From contig CM068841.1 in assembly GCA_028554795.2 (NCBI GenBank), positions 27,025,721 to 27,089,720 on the forward strand: DNA of 64,000 nucleotides. The letters run 5' to 3'. A program made the translations under genes and the position numbers. Below are positions 47,940 to 60,159 of the stretch, one piece after another. Source of the stretch: Sinohyriopsis cumingii. Taxonomy: Eukaryota > Mollusca > Bivalvia > Unionida > Unionidae. Below the pieces are notes generated by a model, which was not told where the DNA came from, did not search any database, and saw only the letters and a program-made list of their open reading frames with translations. Every line of letters starts with the position of its first letter. Within the stretch, counting starts at the first letter, position 1.

Positions 47940-48400
47940 ATATGTCTAATACAGATACATTTTTATTTTCAAATAACCTTGACCTGGCATGAGCTGCATT
48001 AGGAAATGTATAGGTGTATGGATACAAAAGGACAAAGCTTCCTGAACTTATGCCATTAAAATATGATTGCTATGCTCACAGAGTTTTGGAACAAAAAAAA
48101 ATCTTAAAACTGACCATAGATTGGTCTAATGGAACTAGATTGAAGCATGTGGATACAAAATGGCAACGCTTACTGATTAATGATTCCAGAGTTAAGCACG
48201 ATAATGTTTCCTCTCATGGGCTAGGATCTATAGAAAAACTTAACTGGAAAACTTTTCCAATGATTCTGACCATGCCCAAGGGCTGAAGGGAGGGAGGAAT
48301 CATACAAGAAGACATGAATGAGCAGTCCAAGTACAACAGCTCTGCCCCTTTAGGGCATGGAAATTATATCCTGCCAGAAAAACTTTAATAAAAAACTTTC
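47940..48400. other. Intergenic or intronic, possibly old repeat
   Basis: The plus frame 48014-48286 (90 codons, basic) has no motif; its recurring 'gtggatacaaaatggcaacgctt' phrase at 48020 and 48150 suggests a decayed repeat. Confidence 0.3.
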
Positions 48401-48408
48401 ACCATGTA

Positions 48409-50597
48409 CAGTTGACTCCACTTAACTGCACATCGGTTAACTGCACACTCCGAATAACTGCACATAGTCACGCCGGTCCCGTTTTTTCCAATGCTTTTCA
48501 ATGGGAACAAACTTCGGATAACTGTACTTCGCTTAAATGCACACTCCAGATAATAGCATGATAAATTTTCTGCCTATGGCACATTATTCAAAACAATTTT
48601 ACTCCAGTTAACTGCACAATGTATATTCAGGATCAGTTGTTGCCAGTCCACTGCTGTAGTGCTTCAAATAAGCCAAAAATTAAGCCAGTAAATGCGACTT
48701 TGTAAATGACTGTCATGTAAAGTACGCCATAGGTTGTAGATATGGTAGATACATGTATGTCTCTGCCCACCAGGGAGCAATAGTGTGGGAACAATCACAG
48801 TACAGCATGGGAAACATTGCTCTAAACCGTGATTTGAACTAGGGGGTAATCATTGGAAGTTCAACCTTGAATTTATGAGCATTTATTTTAGAGTCTAAAA
48901 AGACTAGTCGCAAGTGTAAATCCCTGACGTCAGCTCAAAGGTTTGAAGTCATAAAATGCGTTGAGAACAACAGAAGTCAGGTCTCTGTTGCACTTGAGTC
49001 ACAGTGTGATTTCGTGAATCCTCAAGAACAAGAAGATTATTGAAGACTGGCAAAATAACAGCAATCCTTCTCAGAAGCGCAAATGGGGTGGCAAGTCCGT
49101 AGATGTTGAAGAAGCGCTGTTACAATGGTTCAATCAAGCTCGCAGTCGACAGATTCCGATAAGTGGGCCACTGTTGTTTGAAAAAGCTAATCATTTGGCA
49201 AATGGTTCGGGTTTGCATAATTTCAATTTAAACGACAACATGGCAAAAAACAGGATGCAGACGACTTTGGAGCTGAATGATGGGTAACTGATGTTCTACC
49301 CAAAATCCTTAAAGACTACCAACCAAAAGACATCTTCAATGCCGATGAAACTGGGTTGTACTGGCGGGCATTACCTGATGGGGCTTTGTCTTTCAAAGGA
49401 GCAGAAGCACAGGGATGTAAGATTGCCAAAGATCGTTTGACCATTTTGTTAGCATGCAGTATGGATGGTAGCGAAAAATTGGATGCCTTGGTGATTGGTA
49501 AAAGCACATTCCCTTGAATGTTTTAAGAATTTGAAAAAGCTGCCAGTACAGTATGAGGCAAACAAAAATGCCTGGATGACGACAGAAATTTGAAGAGATG
49601 GTTGAAGCGCGTTGACAATCAAATGTGTTTGCAAAGAGAGGCATCATTATGCTGTGCAACAATTGTGCAGCTCATGGCGATGGCATCAAACTGTCAAATG
49701 TTAAGATTGTTTTCCTTCCTCCGAACACAACTTCACTGATTCAACCAATGGATGAAGGAATTATAGCGAATTTCAAGAAGTTCTATAGATCACTTGTTAT
49801 TCAAAAACTGCTGTCAGACATTGATGGATCATCTCCCAAAGAAAAAGCATCCAACCAGACAAGGAAGCTGACAGCTTTAGATGCACTTCATATGATTAGA
49901 AATGCCTGGAGCAATGTAACACAGTCAACCGTAGCAAACTGCTATAGGCGGCCCAGTTTTTCAGTGCCTTCTGATGACGAGTCACTTGATGACCCCACCT
50001 ATATCGGCGAAACCCCATTCAAAATGCCACATGGCATGAATGTAGAAGAATTCGAACAATATGTTGCAATAGATGACAGTCTTCAGACGGAAGGTGAAAT
50101 CGATGACTCAACCATCGTTACAGCTCTTACAGAGACAAAACAAGAAGAAAATGACAAAAGAAGTGATGATGATGATGCAGTAAATGACCAGGTTTCATTT
50201 AAAGTCGCTATACAGTCACTCCAGAATTTATGCAGATTCATGGAACAGAGACAATGTGAGCTGTTTGAACCGTTTTACATAATGGAGTCAGCGATTCACC
50301 AACTTATTAGTAAAACATGTGTGCAGATATCAATTGCCGATTTCTTTCGGAAATCAGAAATTTCGTTGTGTTTGATTCAACAATATGATGTTAGTGCTGT
50401 TCATTGTAGACTCTTGTTTCATTTAAGTAAACGTTGAAAGACTGGATTCTAATCATCTTTTTACGCTATTCTTCACCTATATTCGTGCCGTGCTGATTTA
50501 AAGCTGTACTGTACCGTACTTCAGTTAACTGCACACTCCAGTTAACTGCACAGTCTCGTGACAGGCCCAAGGCTGTGCAGTTAACTGGAGTCGACTG
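48409..50597 (+). mobile_element. Tigger/pogo-type DNA transposon, 2189 bp
   Basis: The inverted ends CAGTTGACTCCACTTAACTG (left) and CAGTCGACTCCAGTTAACTG (right, reversed) continue into subterminal 'taactgcac' repeats. TA flanks at 48407-48408 and 50598-50599. A TA duplication plus a CENP-B-type transposase defines the pogo/Tigger group (known of the family). The internal gene is decayed. It lies upstream of the nostrin exons seen. Confidence 0.93.
48900..50437 (+). pseudogene. Tigger-type transposase, frameshifted and catalytically altered
   Basis: In order: a psq-like N-terminal helix-turn-helix with SAQRFEVIKCVENNRSQVSV (48930-49010); after a frame change, a CENP-B type DNA-binding domain with LLQWFNQARSRQIPISGPLL (about 49110-49180); after another stop, DDE motif 1 DIFNADETGLYWRALPDGAL (49328-49390); then the C-terminal frame 49625-50437 (270 codons) with IIMLCNNCAAH, VFLPPNTTSLIQPMDEGII and FKKFYR. 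The usual second catalytic motif is DNCxAH; here it is NNCAAH, so an Asp is replaced by Asn. At least three frame breaks (near 49035, 49290 and 49517) plus this change show it cannot act. Confidence 0.92.
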
Positions 50598-50599
50598 TA

Positions 50600-51240
50600 C
50601 ATATAGAAAAAAAGTGACAAAAACGTTTCTCCAAGAATTTCACATGATCCTCACCTTGCCTGTACATGGTCAGATTTTGTTGTCCAAAGAAAAAACATGG
50701 AGACAGAGGAAATTGCGTGAAAAAGACTGAAGATCCTGGAACATGTCCATATCAATACAGAACTCAATGAAAACTGTCTTTCAACAACATTTGTTCATGG
50801 AATATGGGTGAGCAGCATCAAGAATTGGCAAAATGAGTGAACTTAATTTTATCTCAGTTTTGATTTCAAAATTTTTCTTAAGTCTGGAAAAAGGCAGGGA
50901 AGAAAGCCTGATGCTATATACACATTGTTATCACTGTAAATAGATGCTTGGCACAATGCCTGATGCAAAACAAATGCAAATATAATGCAACCTTTCTCAT
51001 CAAATCAATTTAAATGCATAACAGTGGAGGTAAAGTGAAATTGTATTCCCATCCGTGCATTTTGTCACTAAAACAGATATAAAAGAAAATGGCTGAATAT
51101 TTTTTGAAGAAAATAATGCTGAAAGATACAAAGCGTGAGGATAATACACACGGAGCAAACACCTTATTTTTTATGGATAATTTTAATAGACTGACAGAAT
51201 TATTTAAGCCTTTGCTAGTAATGATGCTATTAACTTAACT
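50600..51240. other. Unique AT-rich sequence
   Basis: No exon or repeat recognised. Confidence 0.35.
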
Positions 51241-51244
51241 ATGT

Positions 51245-52090
51245 ATGCCAATGTCACAAAATTCCATTTTCACAGCCATTGATTTGTGTATACCAATGTT
51301 AAATTTAACTTTGTGTATGCCAATGTCACAAAATCACATTTTCACAGCCATTGATTTGTGTATATAAATGCTAAATTTAACTTTGTGTATGCCAATGTCA
51401 CAAAATCACATTTTCACAGCCACTGATTTGTGTATACCAGTGTTACAAAATCCCATTTTCACAGCCATTGATTTGTGTATACCAATGTTAAAAAATCCCA
51501 TTTTCACAGCCACTAATTTGCGTATACCAATGTTACAAAATCCCATTTTCATAGCCATTGATTTGTGTATACCAATGTTACAAAATCCCATTTTCACAGC
51601 TACTGATTTGTATATACCAATGTTACAAAATCCCATTTTCACAGCCATTGATTTGTGTATACCAATGTTAAAAAATCCCATTTTCACAGCCACTGATTTG
51701 TGTATACCAATGTTACAAAATCCCATTTTCACAGCCACTGATTTGTGTATACCAATGTTAAAAAATCCCATTTTCACAGCCATTGATTTGTGTATACCGA
51801 TGTTACAAAATCCCATTTTCACAGCCACTGATTTGTGTATACCAATGTTACAAAATCCCATTTTTACAGCCACTGATTTGTGTATACCAATGTTAAAAAA
51901 TCCCATTTTCACAGCCACTAATTTACGTATACCAATGTTACAAAATCCCTTTTTCACAGCCATTGATTTGTGTATACCAATGTTACAAAATCCCATTTTT
52001 ACACCATTAATTTAATTTGTAATTGCCAATGACACAAAATCTCATTTTCACAGCCAGTGATTTAACTTTGTGTATGCCAAAATCCTATTT
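51245..52090. repeat. 45-bp minisatellite, about 16 copies
   Basis: Unit CCAATGTTACAAAATCCCAT, TTTCACAGCCA(T/C)TGATTTG and TGTATA. The first units (51245-51410) are longer, with an extra AAATTTAACTTTG piece, and the end (52010-52090) is diverged. The period of 45 keeps both strands open (51368-52015 plus, 51406-51996 minus); both frames are read as by-products. Confidence 0.95.
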
Positions 52091-52445
52091 TCACCATGTC
52101 TGAATGCATATGCTTGTTTATTTCCAGTAGTTACAATTGCAGGAGCAACATGTCTTATTGCTAAGATATAATGCTGGTGAAACACAAATCCAATACAAGT
52201 TCTTTATATAACCATAGTTACTTGACTACACCGCCTTGGAAATTGAGTAGTTACATAATATGAAATGCATAGGAAGTATTCATCAGAGATGACTTTCTCC
52301 CTGAAAATATATTAAGTTAGCATAAGAATTTGTAATTTTCTTCCCAATAACATCATCTCTGGTGAGGTTTGAGCCACACTGTAGTTACATATTAGAAATG
52401 CAGTAAAACATCTCAGTACATATGTGCTTTTCTTGCTAAATGTTG

Positions 52446-52781
52446 TCGCTAATATGCCAAGTAAATAGCTTACCTCCTTGGTAGATATTACCTGTAATAT
52501 GCCAAGTAAATAGCTTACCTCCTTGGTAGATATCGCCTCTAATATGCCAAGTAAATAGCTTACCTCCTTGGTAGATATCGCCTCTAATATGCCAAGTAAA
52601 TAGCTTACCACCTTGGTAGATATTGCCTCTAATATCTACAAGTAAATAGCTTACCTCCTTGGTAGATATTACCTGTAATATGTCAAGTAAATAGCTTACT
52701 TCCTTGGTAGATATTACCTGTAATATACCAAGTAAATAGCTTACCTCATTGGTAGATTTTGCCTCTAATATGCCAACTAAA
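52446..52781. repeat. Second 45-bp minisatellite, left part, split by DIRS-like element
   Basis: Unit GCCAAGTAAATAGCTTACCT, CCTTGGTAGATATTACCTGT, AATAT; about seven and a half copies. The last unit is cut after ATGCCAACTAAA at 52781 and resumes at 57357 with TAGCTTACCTCC. Confidence 0.95.
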
Positions 52782-53065
52782 CCAATATTTCCAAGTATAA
52801 TATGTTTCTTTGAAAATACTGAGTCAATCTTAATACCTTCAGACAACTATCACTACCTCGCAAATCCAATCCTCCCAGATACTACTTTTAGCTAAAGGGA
52901 GCTAAAAGTTGTCTGCTGACCTATTTGTCAGTTGGGCAAAGTGATCTCCCCATGCATATAAGACTCGGTATCACAGTGTAAGAATATCCCAGTTATTACT
53001 GGAGCAGAGGGCAGGCTCCCTATGGATGTAACTGTGGGAAGGCTTGGAGGGTGTATGTGTATGAT

Positions 53066-53140
53066 GATTGGGTAAGTATTTTGTCAGAAATATATTTTAC
53101 TAGGGAAAATTGGTTTCTTCTTTGAATACATTACCCAATC
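53066..53140. repeat. DIRS internal complementary region (tip-to-tip junction)
   Basis: The minus-strand reading GATTGGGTAATGTATTCAAA then GAAGAAA equals the right tip ending at 57356. It is followed at once (53113/53114) by CCAATTTTCCCTAGTA, equal to the left tip starting at 52782 (CCAATATTTCCAAGTA). This is the circle-junction template expected for DIRS replication. Confidence 0.85.
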
Positions 53141-54100
53141 ATAATACCTCAGGAGAATAGGTAAGACACAGAGGGAGGTACATTCCCTTACCCCAGAGAT
53201 AACAACTCTGGTCCTGTAAGGTATTAGCTTCTAGGTAACCCAACTGAAGGAGACTCCATCTGTTAGGGCACGGCTTCATAAGGGCAAGAAAAAACAATTT
53301 CATGAAAATCCAGCGGAAGTCATGAAGCCACATCTTAGGAAGCTGTTGATTGATCTGGAAGGAAGACATGTTGAGCTGCAGATATAGGTCCTACTAGATT
53401 TAATTGGCCTCTCTGGGAGGACAGATCTTAGAGCTAGAGAATGTGGACTCCAATATCCATCCTACTGCTTGAACCTCTTCAGCTGAAGTGAGTAAAAGTT
53501 CACTGAGCAGGGGTTATTTCCCTATATGCTGAGAAAATAACCCCCTTACTGCAGAATGTGATAATCTGTTCCAATCAATACTCCTGTCCTTTTATTGGAA
53601 GTAAAAAGAGACATGATCTCCTTTGAAGCAACAGCTCTGTTCATATTAATGAATCACCTGAAAACCTGGAAAGGGTCTTATAGGTGACTTTATTTGATGT
53701 ATGCAGATGAGTCAGGTTTTGTGAGAAAAGTTTAGCTACCCATGGAAGAGAGATGGTTCTTGGCAATGAAAGAAGACGTCATCATGAATAAGACTGACCT
53801 GTCTAGTCGGAACTTGCATGTAAATTGGGTCTGCTAGCTGATAGGGCATGAATTTCAAGAATTCTGCAAGCAGTTGCAAATAAACCAGGTCTTGTATGAA
53901 AAAGGGGTGCCAGAGACACCATTGAGAATGGTTCATAAAGTGTCTTATCCAGCCAGGTTAATAAACAATATAGGTTCTGCTTTGGGCCTAGGGTTAACAT
54001 TTCTAGCCATGTATACACAAAGTTAGTGAGAAGGTCAGACAAGTCCTGGGTTTGTCCAATATCCAATCTCTTATGATGATGAAAGATGTTGGCGATCATT
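53105..54100 (-). pseudogene. DIRS tyrosine recombinase remnant
   Basis: Minus-strand pieces include KRLDIGQTQDLSDLLTNFV, DKTLYEPFSMVSLAPLF, RILEIHALSASRP and QVSLIHDD (53736-54099). Further on, LHDFRWIFMKLFFLALM and LLQLGYLEANTLQDQS (53139-53369) fit the H-x-x-R and terminal region of DIRS recombinases. The frames do not connect. Confidence 0.8.
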
Positions 54101-54455
54101 GAGCGTTAACCTTGGACCATATTTGGTGTTATCTTGCTCTTTTCGAAGAGCCAGAGTAGGAAGTTAGCTATCTGTGGTATCAGTGCCTGGAGAGGTAAGA
54201 TATGTTCATTTGCACACCACTGGGTGAAACTGTGCAACTGACATCATATGCTTTTGGAGTGGAGGGCCATCATGACTGAGCAATTCTCTAATGACAGGTT
54301 GCAAAAATGTTTAATTCTGAGGGCCTGTTTGAGATGATCCAGACATGCATGTTCGGGTCTCCAGACAAGTATGAAACAACTGCCATTGTGGTTATATGAG
54401 TAGATGAAGAAAAACCCACATTCTGCGGGTTCCAATGCAAGATTGATGAGTTAGT

Positions 54456-55080
54456 TTATACACAACAGAGTGGTGCTATGAGGATAAGGCTACAGGTTGA
54501 TTCCTTTGCTTTCTGTATCACTTTGGAATCAGAGGTGTTGTGGGGTTGCTGTACGAGTTCAGGTTTATCCAATCCAACAGTAGGGCATCCATCACCATAG
54601 CTGTTGGGTCTGGGACAGGAGAGACAAAGGATGGGGTTTTGGCATTCCAAATTGTCACAAACAGGCCCACCAACAGTTGGTCCCATTGGATACAGATGTG
54701 ACTGAAAACTGAGGGATGGAGAGATGATTGCATCTTTACTAGTTGATTGTTCTGTGACAAAGGGTCGGTTAGTGCATTGAGGAGTTACAGGATATGGTGA
54801 ACCTGTATAGCTTGTTGATGATGACACCACTTCAAAAAGTCCCACACCATGACGCAAAGGTCTGGGGACTGGGGTCCTCATTGTTGCTGGAGATAAATCA
54901 CTATTGTAGGATTGAGATGATCCTTGTTGCTGAGAGAAGTCACTGCTGCGGAGTTGTCAGACAGAATGAAAACTCCTTTGCCATCTAAATATTCTTGCCC
55001 CCAATGAAAGGCGTTCACGATTTCCAGAATTATTGATATGAAAATGTCATTCCTAGGGAAAGCATGCACCGCTGGCATCC
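54456..55080 (-). pseudogene. DIRS RNase H and connector remnant
   Basis: Minus-strand 54878-55078 holds GVFILSDNSAAVTSLSNKD, the RNase H SDN motif. 54456-54881 holds PSLSFQSHLYPMGPTVGGPV and PILCLSCPRPNSYGDG in alternating frames. These correspond to the segment between RNase H and recombinase in DIRS elements. Confidence 0.78.
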
Positions 55081-55099
55081 CGAAATGATGTTAATGATG

Positions 55100-55900
55100 G
55101 CTCCCAAGCATTATGTACTTGCATCAGTACAGAATGTAATCTTAAGTGGGTGGATGCATATATTCATACCCACTGTGAGCCAAGTTAGGTTTTGCTCTGA
55201 ATTCCATCAATGGTGCCTCAATTAAGTGCCAATGTTGAGAGGATGGTTCATTGGGCAAACATGAGGACTCCATTCATGCAGAAAAAAAGTAGCAATGAGG
55301 AAGAAGGTGACCTGGGACTATGATGTCTGCTGCTGTGTGGAGGAGAGAATTCCTCAAAAGTAAGGTGCTACCATGGGTCGTTTCAATGTCTGATCCCAAG
55401 GGAGACAAAATATGGTGCCTGTGTATTGAAGTCCATATCTAGGTGAACAAATTGTTGAGATCGTACAAGGTCAGATTTTTTTCCTTGTTGATGAGAAGTT
55501 CAGATTGGTAACAAGGGCTATTATGACTGGTTAGAACTAACTCAATGATGTTGCTGCAGGATGTTGTCCAGATAACTTGATGTTGCCACCATAAAAATAG
55601 TCGGGACATGTGCTGTTACTCGATTTGTCAGACAAGGGGGCCTACGTTCAGCCTCAATTGGGATGCTCTGAATTGATAGACAATGTTGTAGGTGGATCGC
55701 AGGAACATCCTGGGAGCCTTATGAATAGGGAAATGAAGGTATGCACCATCTAAACCCACAGTGATGGCAAAGTCTGCCTCATGGATGGCATTCAAACTGC
55801 ACTGTGGTATTTCCAGTGGGAACCAAGGGGTGTGGATAAATGGATTGAGGGTGCTTAGACCAATGTAGAGAGTCATTTGCCATTGGGACCAAAGAAAGGG
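55100..55900 (-). pseudogene. DIRS reverse transcriptase remnant
   Basis: Minus-strand 55628-55876 has LSTLNPFIHTPWFPLEIPQ and VGLDGAYLHFPIHKAPRMFL (RT motif A region). 55370-55480 has FVHLDMDFNTQAPYF in another frame. The start of RNase H reads ITFCTDAST near 55120. Broken by stops. Confidence 0.78.
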
Positions 55901-57124
55901 TGTGGAACAAATGACAGAACCCTCCCAGGAACTAAATCCACATGGTATGAAATTGTTGGAGCTTCAATAGGACAGCTTTCCGAGGTTTGTGTCCTATAGG
56001 TGGTCCTTGGGTCCTTTTGTTGATTCCCCATACTATCCCTGTATCAATGCTGTGGCTGCAGAAGGAAGGGAAACATGTCTCCTTGATGGCTTGCTAGCAT
56101 ACTTCATCCATTGGGATGTTAAACAGAAGGTAGAGGATAGAGGCTGTGCTCTTAATTTGAGACTGACTCCCATACATGCCCTGAGGTATTCTGAGTGGGA
56201 GAAGATAAGCTATGTTTCATCGGTTGGAAGATAACCTGAGAGAACAGAAGTCCAACAACAAAGTCATGGTAACGATATCGCTCACTAACTGCACAGTGTC
56301 AATAAGGACCATCTGATCCATATGTATGGAGTGTGCCTATGTTATCCCCAATGCGGCGAGATCACTGTCAATGCTGGGTTTCCAAATGCAAACCTGGTGG
56401 GAGTGCAAAAGTTAGAACCAATGACAAACTGATGATGAAGGCAGGCCTGAAATGATGTAACTCTCCCAGACTATGAAAATAACTAAGTAAGATCAACAGA
56501 TGCTGGAGTACTGGTGCATGTTGTTGAAGGAGTTGGAGGAAGATGACAAAGCTCCAGGGGCAGTAAAACGTCCTCAATGGAGGTTCAGAAGGCAGAATCA
56601 TTCCGTACCCTTGTGTATGGTAGAGTAAACAATGGTATTGGTCGAACAAGCAACATCATCTTGATTGTCTGGAGTGAGGCTATGATCTCCTGTAATGCAC
56701 GACATTGACCTGATGAAAAGGGATGAGGTCTGTCACTCACTGAACTAAAAGAATGCTCTGAATTAGAAACTGACTTCAACATACTTTAAATTTGGCACCC
56801 AGATGCTACAAAAGATTTGGATAGGAACTCACCAGTATGTACCCATTTCTAAAGGAATTACACATATAGAGGAGTTATATGAGCACATGAGACTTGTACA
56901 TATAAATAAGTATAGCATGAACTGAGTGTCGCTTAGGCTCCACATGCAAGTACCTAAATGTGCGACTATGACAAAGTGTGGCAACATGTAAAGGCAGGAC
57001 TTTGTCATGATAGAAAGTGAGAAAAAGTTGGAAATATAGGTGGAGTATATTTTCCTTAGAAGTGAAAAACTCCTCCAACTTATAGTGGTATATCTTCCAC
57101 GTAGCTTCTGGCTTTTGCGAGGTG
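55900..57124 (-). mobile_element. DIRS 5' region
   Basis: Shares long blocks with copy 1 (for example GGTTTGTGTCCTATAGGTGG and CACATGCAAGTACCTAAA). No gag-like domain could be named. Copy 1 carries about 1.3 kb more within this stretch. Confidence 0.6.
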
Positions 57125-57356
57125 TCTCATGACAAGAGGGTGCTTCTTGGCACGAGCAGAAGTAATAACTGTGATACTCCTACATTGTGCCTTGAAGTCT
57201 TATATGTAAGGGGAGATCACTGTGCCTAACCGCCAATAGGTTGCAGACAAGGTTGAGCTCCCTTTAGCTAAAGTAGACTCTGGGAGGGCTGGATTTGTGA
57301 GGTAGTGGTAGTTCTCCAAAGGTTATTATGATTGGGTAAGGTATTCAAAGAAGAAA

Positions 57357-57463
57357 TAGCTTACCTCCTTGGTACATATTATCTGTAATATACCAAGTAA
57401 ATAGCTTACCTCCTTGGCAGATATTGCCTCTAATATTGCAAGTAAATAGCTTACCACCTTACT
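57357..57463. repeat. Second 45-bp minisatellite, right part
   Basis: Resumes TAGCTTACCTCCTTGGTACA in register with 52446-52781, runs about 2.4 units and ends at CTTACCACCTTA. Confidence 0.93.
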
Positions 57464-59750
57464 GGTCAATGGTGTAACTTGGAAATGTCTATACATTTCC
57501 AACATAACAGTAAGTTAAAAGAGAACAGTCTATGCCAAATACATGACTGAAAAATCACAACCTCTGGAAAACATATTTGTACCTACACCTTGATTTTAAA
57601 CATTAAGTGGCAATCCAATTTTAAATTAATAAACCTTGATTAACTCCTATAAAGCCCACACCAAAATAATGTGTGTTTGTGGTTAGCCAACTGTGAAGTG
57701 TCAAATTTTGAATTGCAGCAAACTTTAAAGTTGGATGCATTGAGCATTAAATTTTATCGCATTTTAGCCAGAAAAGTCTTCGTGAAGGGTCACTATCACG
57801 TTTCTTTGTTCACCTCCCCCATGTCAATGTAAACATCAAAGGGACAGCATTCCAACACGGTGAAATTGACCGGGGTATCTTAACAAGGTCCTTAGAAAGT
57901 AAATATTTGAGCTACCAATCCTAACCGCTTGGCAGAAACCTTATGTCCACTTATCAATTTTTCGAAGGGAAATTGTCACGCACTGTCGTTCACAGATTCT
58001 GAGTTGTCTTGACCTGATGAAAGGAATTATTTCTTTGGGAAAAATTACACACCACTCCCTATGATTTGGCAGAATAAATTAGGATGCAAACTTCAGAACA
58101 ATCAGACTTTAAAGCGATGACCTTAGCTGAAATTCTTTAGTCTGGAAATTTTCTAGAAGAGGAAACTTAATTCTCAACTCCGTGGAAAGCATAAAGAGAT
58201 TAGTGCCTTCCTCATGGAACAAGAAAGGGACTAGGTGGTCATCTTGTTAAAAGAAAGACATGTTTAGTGCTAGGATGCACAAGTTCTGAAAGAGATCAGC
58301 AAAAAGGTACTCAATTTTAGTTTCACATAATATTCTATTATTCAATTGTTTGTTAATGCAAATGTGTTTGCTATGACTAGGTTTCCATATTCTGTATCAT
58401 TTATTCAATTCATGGAAATGTGTTGATGCTAGAGTTATTAAGCAATTTATTTTATTCAATTTCATGGAAAGTGTTTTTGCTAGAATTGTTATGTAATTTA
58501 CCTTTATATTATACAGTTATTAGTTCATTGTTAGAACTGACTGCATGTGATCCAAATGTTCATATGTGTATGATTTCATAGGGTTACATGAAATAACTTC
58601 CTTTGTTTGTTAGGACGATACAGATGTCATTAGTTAATGATACATACCTAATTATATCTGATTTTGTAATGCTTGGATAATCTTGTAGGTTAAGGATTGT
58701 TGTGAGTTACATTTTGTGAATTTCATGCAATAGTAATCGAACATGTAGTAGCATATGTAAAATAATACGGTAATATTCGACAGACGTTCACATGGTAATT
58801 TAAGACTTGCCACTGGAAGCAAGGTCAATGGCCTACCGTACGAAGTCAGAATTTACGCAGTGTGTGGATAGCAACAAGCTCTCAGTAACTTAAGTGAATT
58901 GTATGTACCTCTAGAGAGCAGGGTATACAGAATTATGGGGTAATTTTGTCCTTTAAAGAACAGCTGAGAGAAAGATGAGACAGACTTAGGACAGAAATCT
59001 GGGGAAAAGAAAGAAGGACAAGGTCAGAATAAAAGGACCAGGAAGTCCATAGGGGGGCAAAGCACAGAGCTTAGGAAGGATGAACTTGGAGACATTGATA
59101 TACAGTCAAAGGGAAGAAAGGTGATGCAATCAATCATGGACATTGCACTCTTTTCACCTCTCATTATGATGATGAAATAAATCCACCTGTTACGTTCTAT
59201 TGATATAATCTAACTTGAATTGGAATTGCCGTTATTAATTTGTTCTAATTAAATTTGTTATTTTCTTGTCAAAGGGGGCTCATATTGCTTTATTACTCCC
59301 CAGTATTCTTGCTCAGTTCTCTGTTGAAATTCCATTCTTCTTTCACTCCCACCAGGCGATAATATCGAGGTCATCCTCTAGATAACGCCAGCCAAATCCA
59401 ATTAACCACCCTTCTTACTAAGAAGGCGACGTTACACCAACCATTCCTATTTTTCACTGCTGACTCAAGACCTCTGACCCCACCCCCTATAATTTTTAAA
59501 AAAAAAAAACAATTTTAAAATCGCTTTTTAACAATTTCCTGAAACTGATCTGTGGAGCCCAGTACCTGAAGTTCTTAGTAATTATATATATTAATCGTTA
59601 TAATATCCCTTTTTATATATAAAAAAAATCACTACTTACCCTAATTTTAAAACCAGTGCAATAGAAAATGCACATATTTGGGGGGAGGCTAAGTAATTAA
59701 AGATATAATCAACTAAGAAAAAAAAGACTTCACCTCAACTAAAATTACGA
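57464..59750. other. Unique sequence, no gene recognised
   Basis: Slightly richer in GC than the flanks between 57750 and 58100 and between 58780 and 59100. I looked for N-terminal nostrin exons on the minus strand and found none. AATAAA near 59176 might belong to an old LTR or other transcript, with no support. A poly-A/poly-T patch lies at 59490-59640. Confidence 0.35.
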
Positions 59751-59829
59751 CATCTGAAAATTATCAAAAGGCACTGTAAATGTAAGACATTACTATATAA
59801 AATTGTTTAAAAGTTGAGTCAAACTGCAA

Positions 59830-60010
59830 AGACCCAGATTTGCCATTGCATAATGCACCAGCTGATATGGGTTTAAGTGGTTTGTGAGGAGTAATCAAAC
59901 AAGATAGACCCTGTCCTACAAGTGCATTATACAATGATAGATCAGGCTCTATGTTATTTGAAGTTGGACTGGACTTGTAAGCAAATATATACGGTAATCA
60001 ACACCAAATC
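59830..60010 (+). repeat. Dispersed repeat E, copy 2
   Basis: Shares AGACCCAGATTTGCCATTGC and ACTTGTAAGCAAATATAT with 7570-7665. Confidence 0.5.
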
Positions 60011-60159
60011 ATGTCCATGTACAGGAATATCTGCATCGAGTTCAGGACTATAACCTGAACTTGATAACCCTTAGAAATGTTGGCTTAACATAACAAATGC
60101 ATGGACATGCCAACATCTTATTTTTGTATGGATATTATCTAACCCTGCCCATGGGTAAA

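Larger units (their letters stand above)
52782..57356 (-). mobile_element. DIRS-like tyrosine-recombinase retrotransposon, full structure, dead
   Basis: 4575 bp. The two ends (about 52782-53000 and 57125-57356) are inverted relative to each other and share TAATAACTG(G/T)GATA, AGTCTTATATG, GGGGAGATCAC and CTCCCTTTAGCTAAA. Inside the low-coordinate end, 53066-53140 is an internal complementary region that joins both tips head to tail. On the minus strand come RT, RNase H and tyrosine recombinase remnants in the DIRS order. Removing the element restores the 45-bp repeat in register with only AAA shared at the junction, consistent with recombinase-mediated insertion without target duplication (known of DIRS). 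Many stops and frame breaks show it is inactive. Confidence 0.9.

Noticed and set aside
48014-48286. 90-codon plus-strand frame
   Set aside because: No domain; looks like decayed repeat sequence.
49316-49662. Minus-strand frames opposite the transposase
   Set aside because: Shadows of the plus-strand Tigger pseudogene.
51368-52015. 215-codon plus and 196-codon minus frames
   Set aside because: By-products of the 45-bp minisatellite.
58730-59220. Possible LTR with AATAAA
   Set aside because: No matching partner, TG/CA ends or duplication could be identified.
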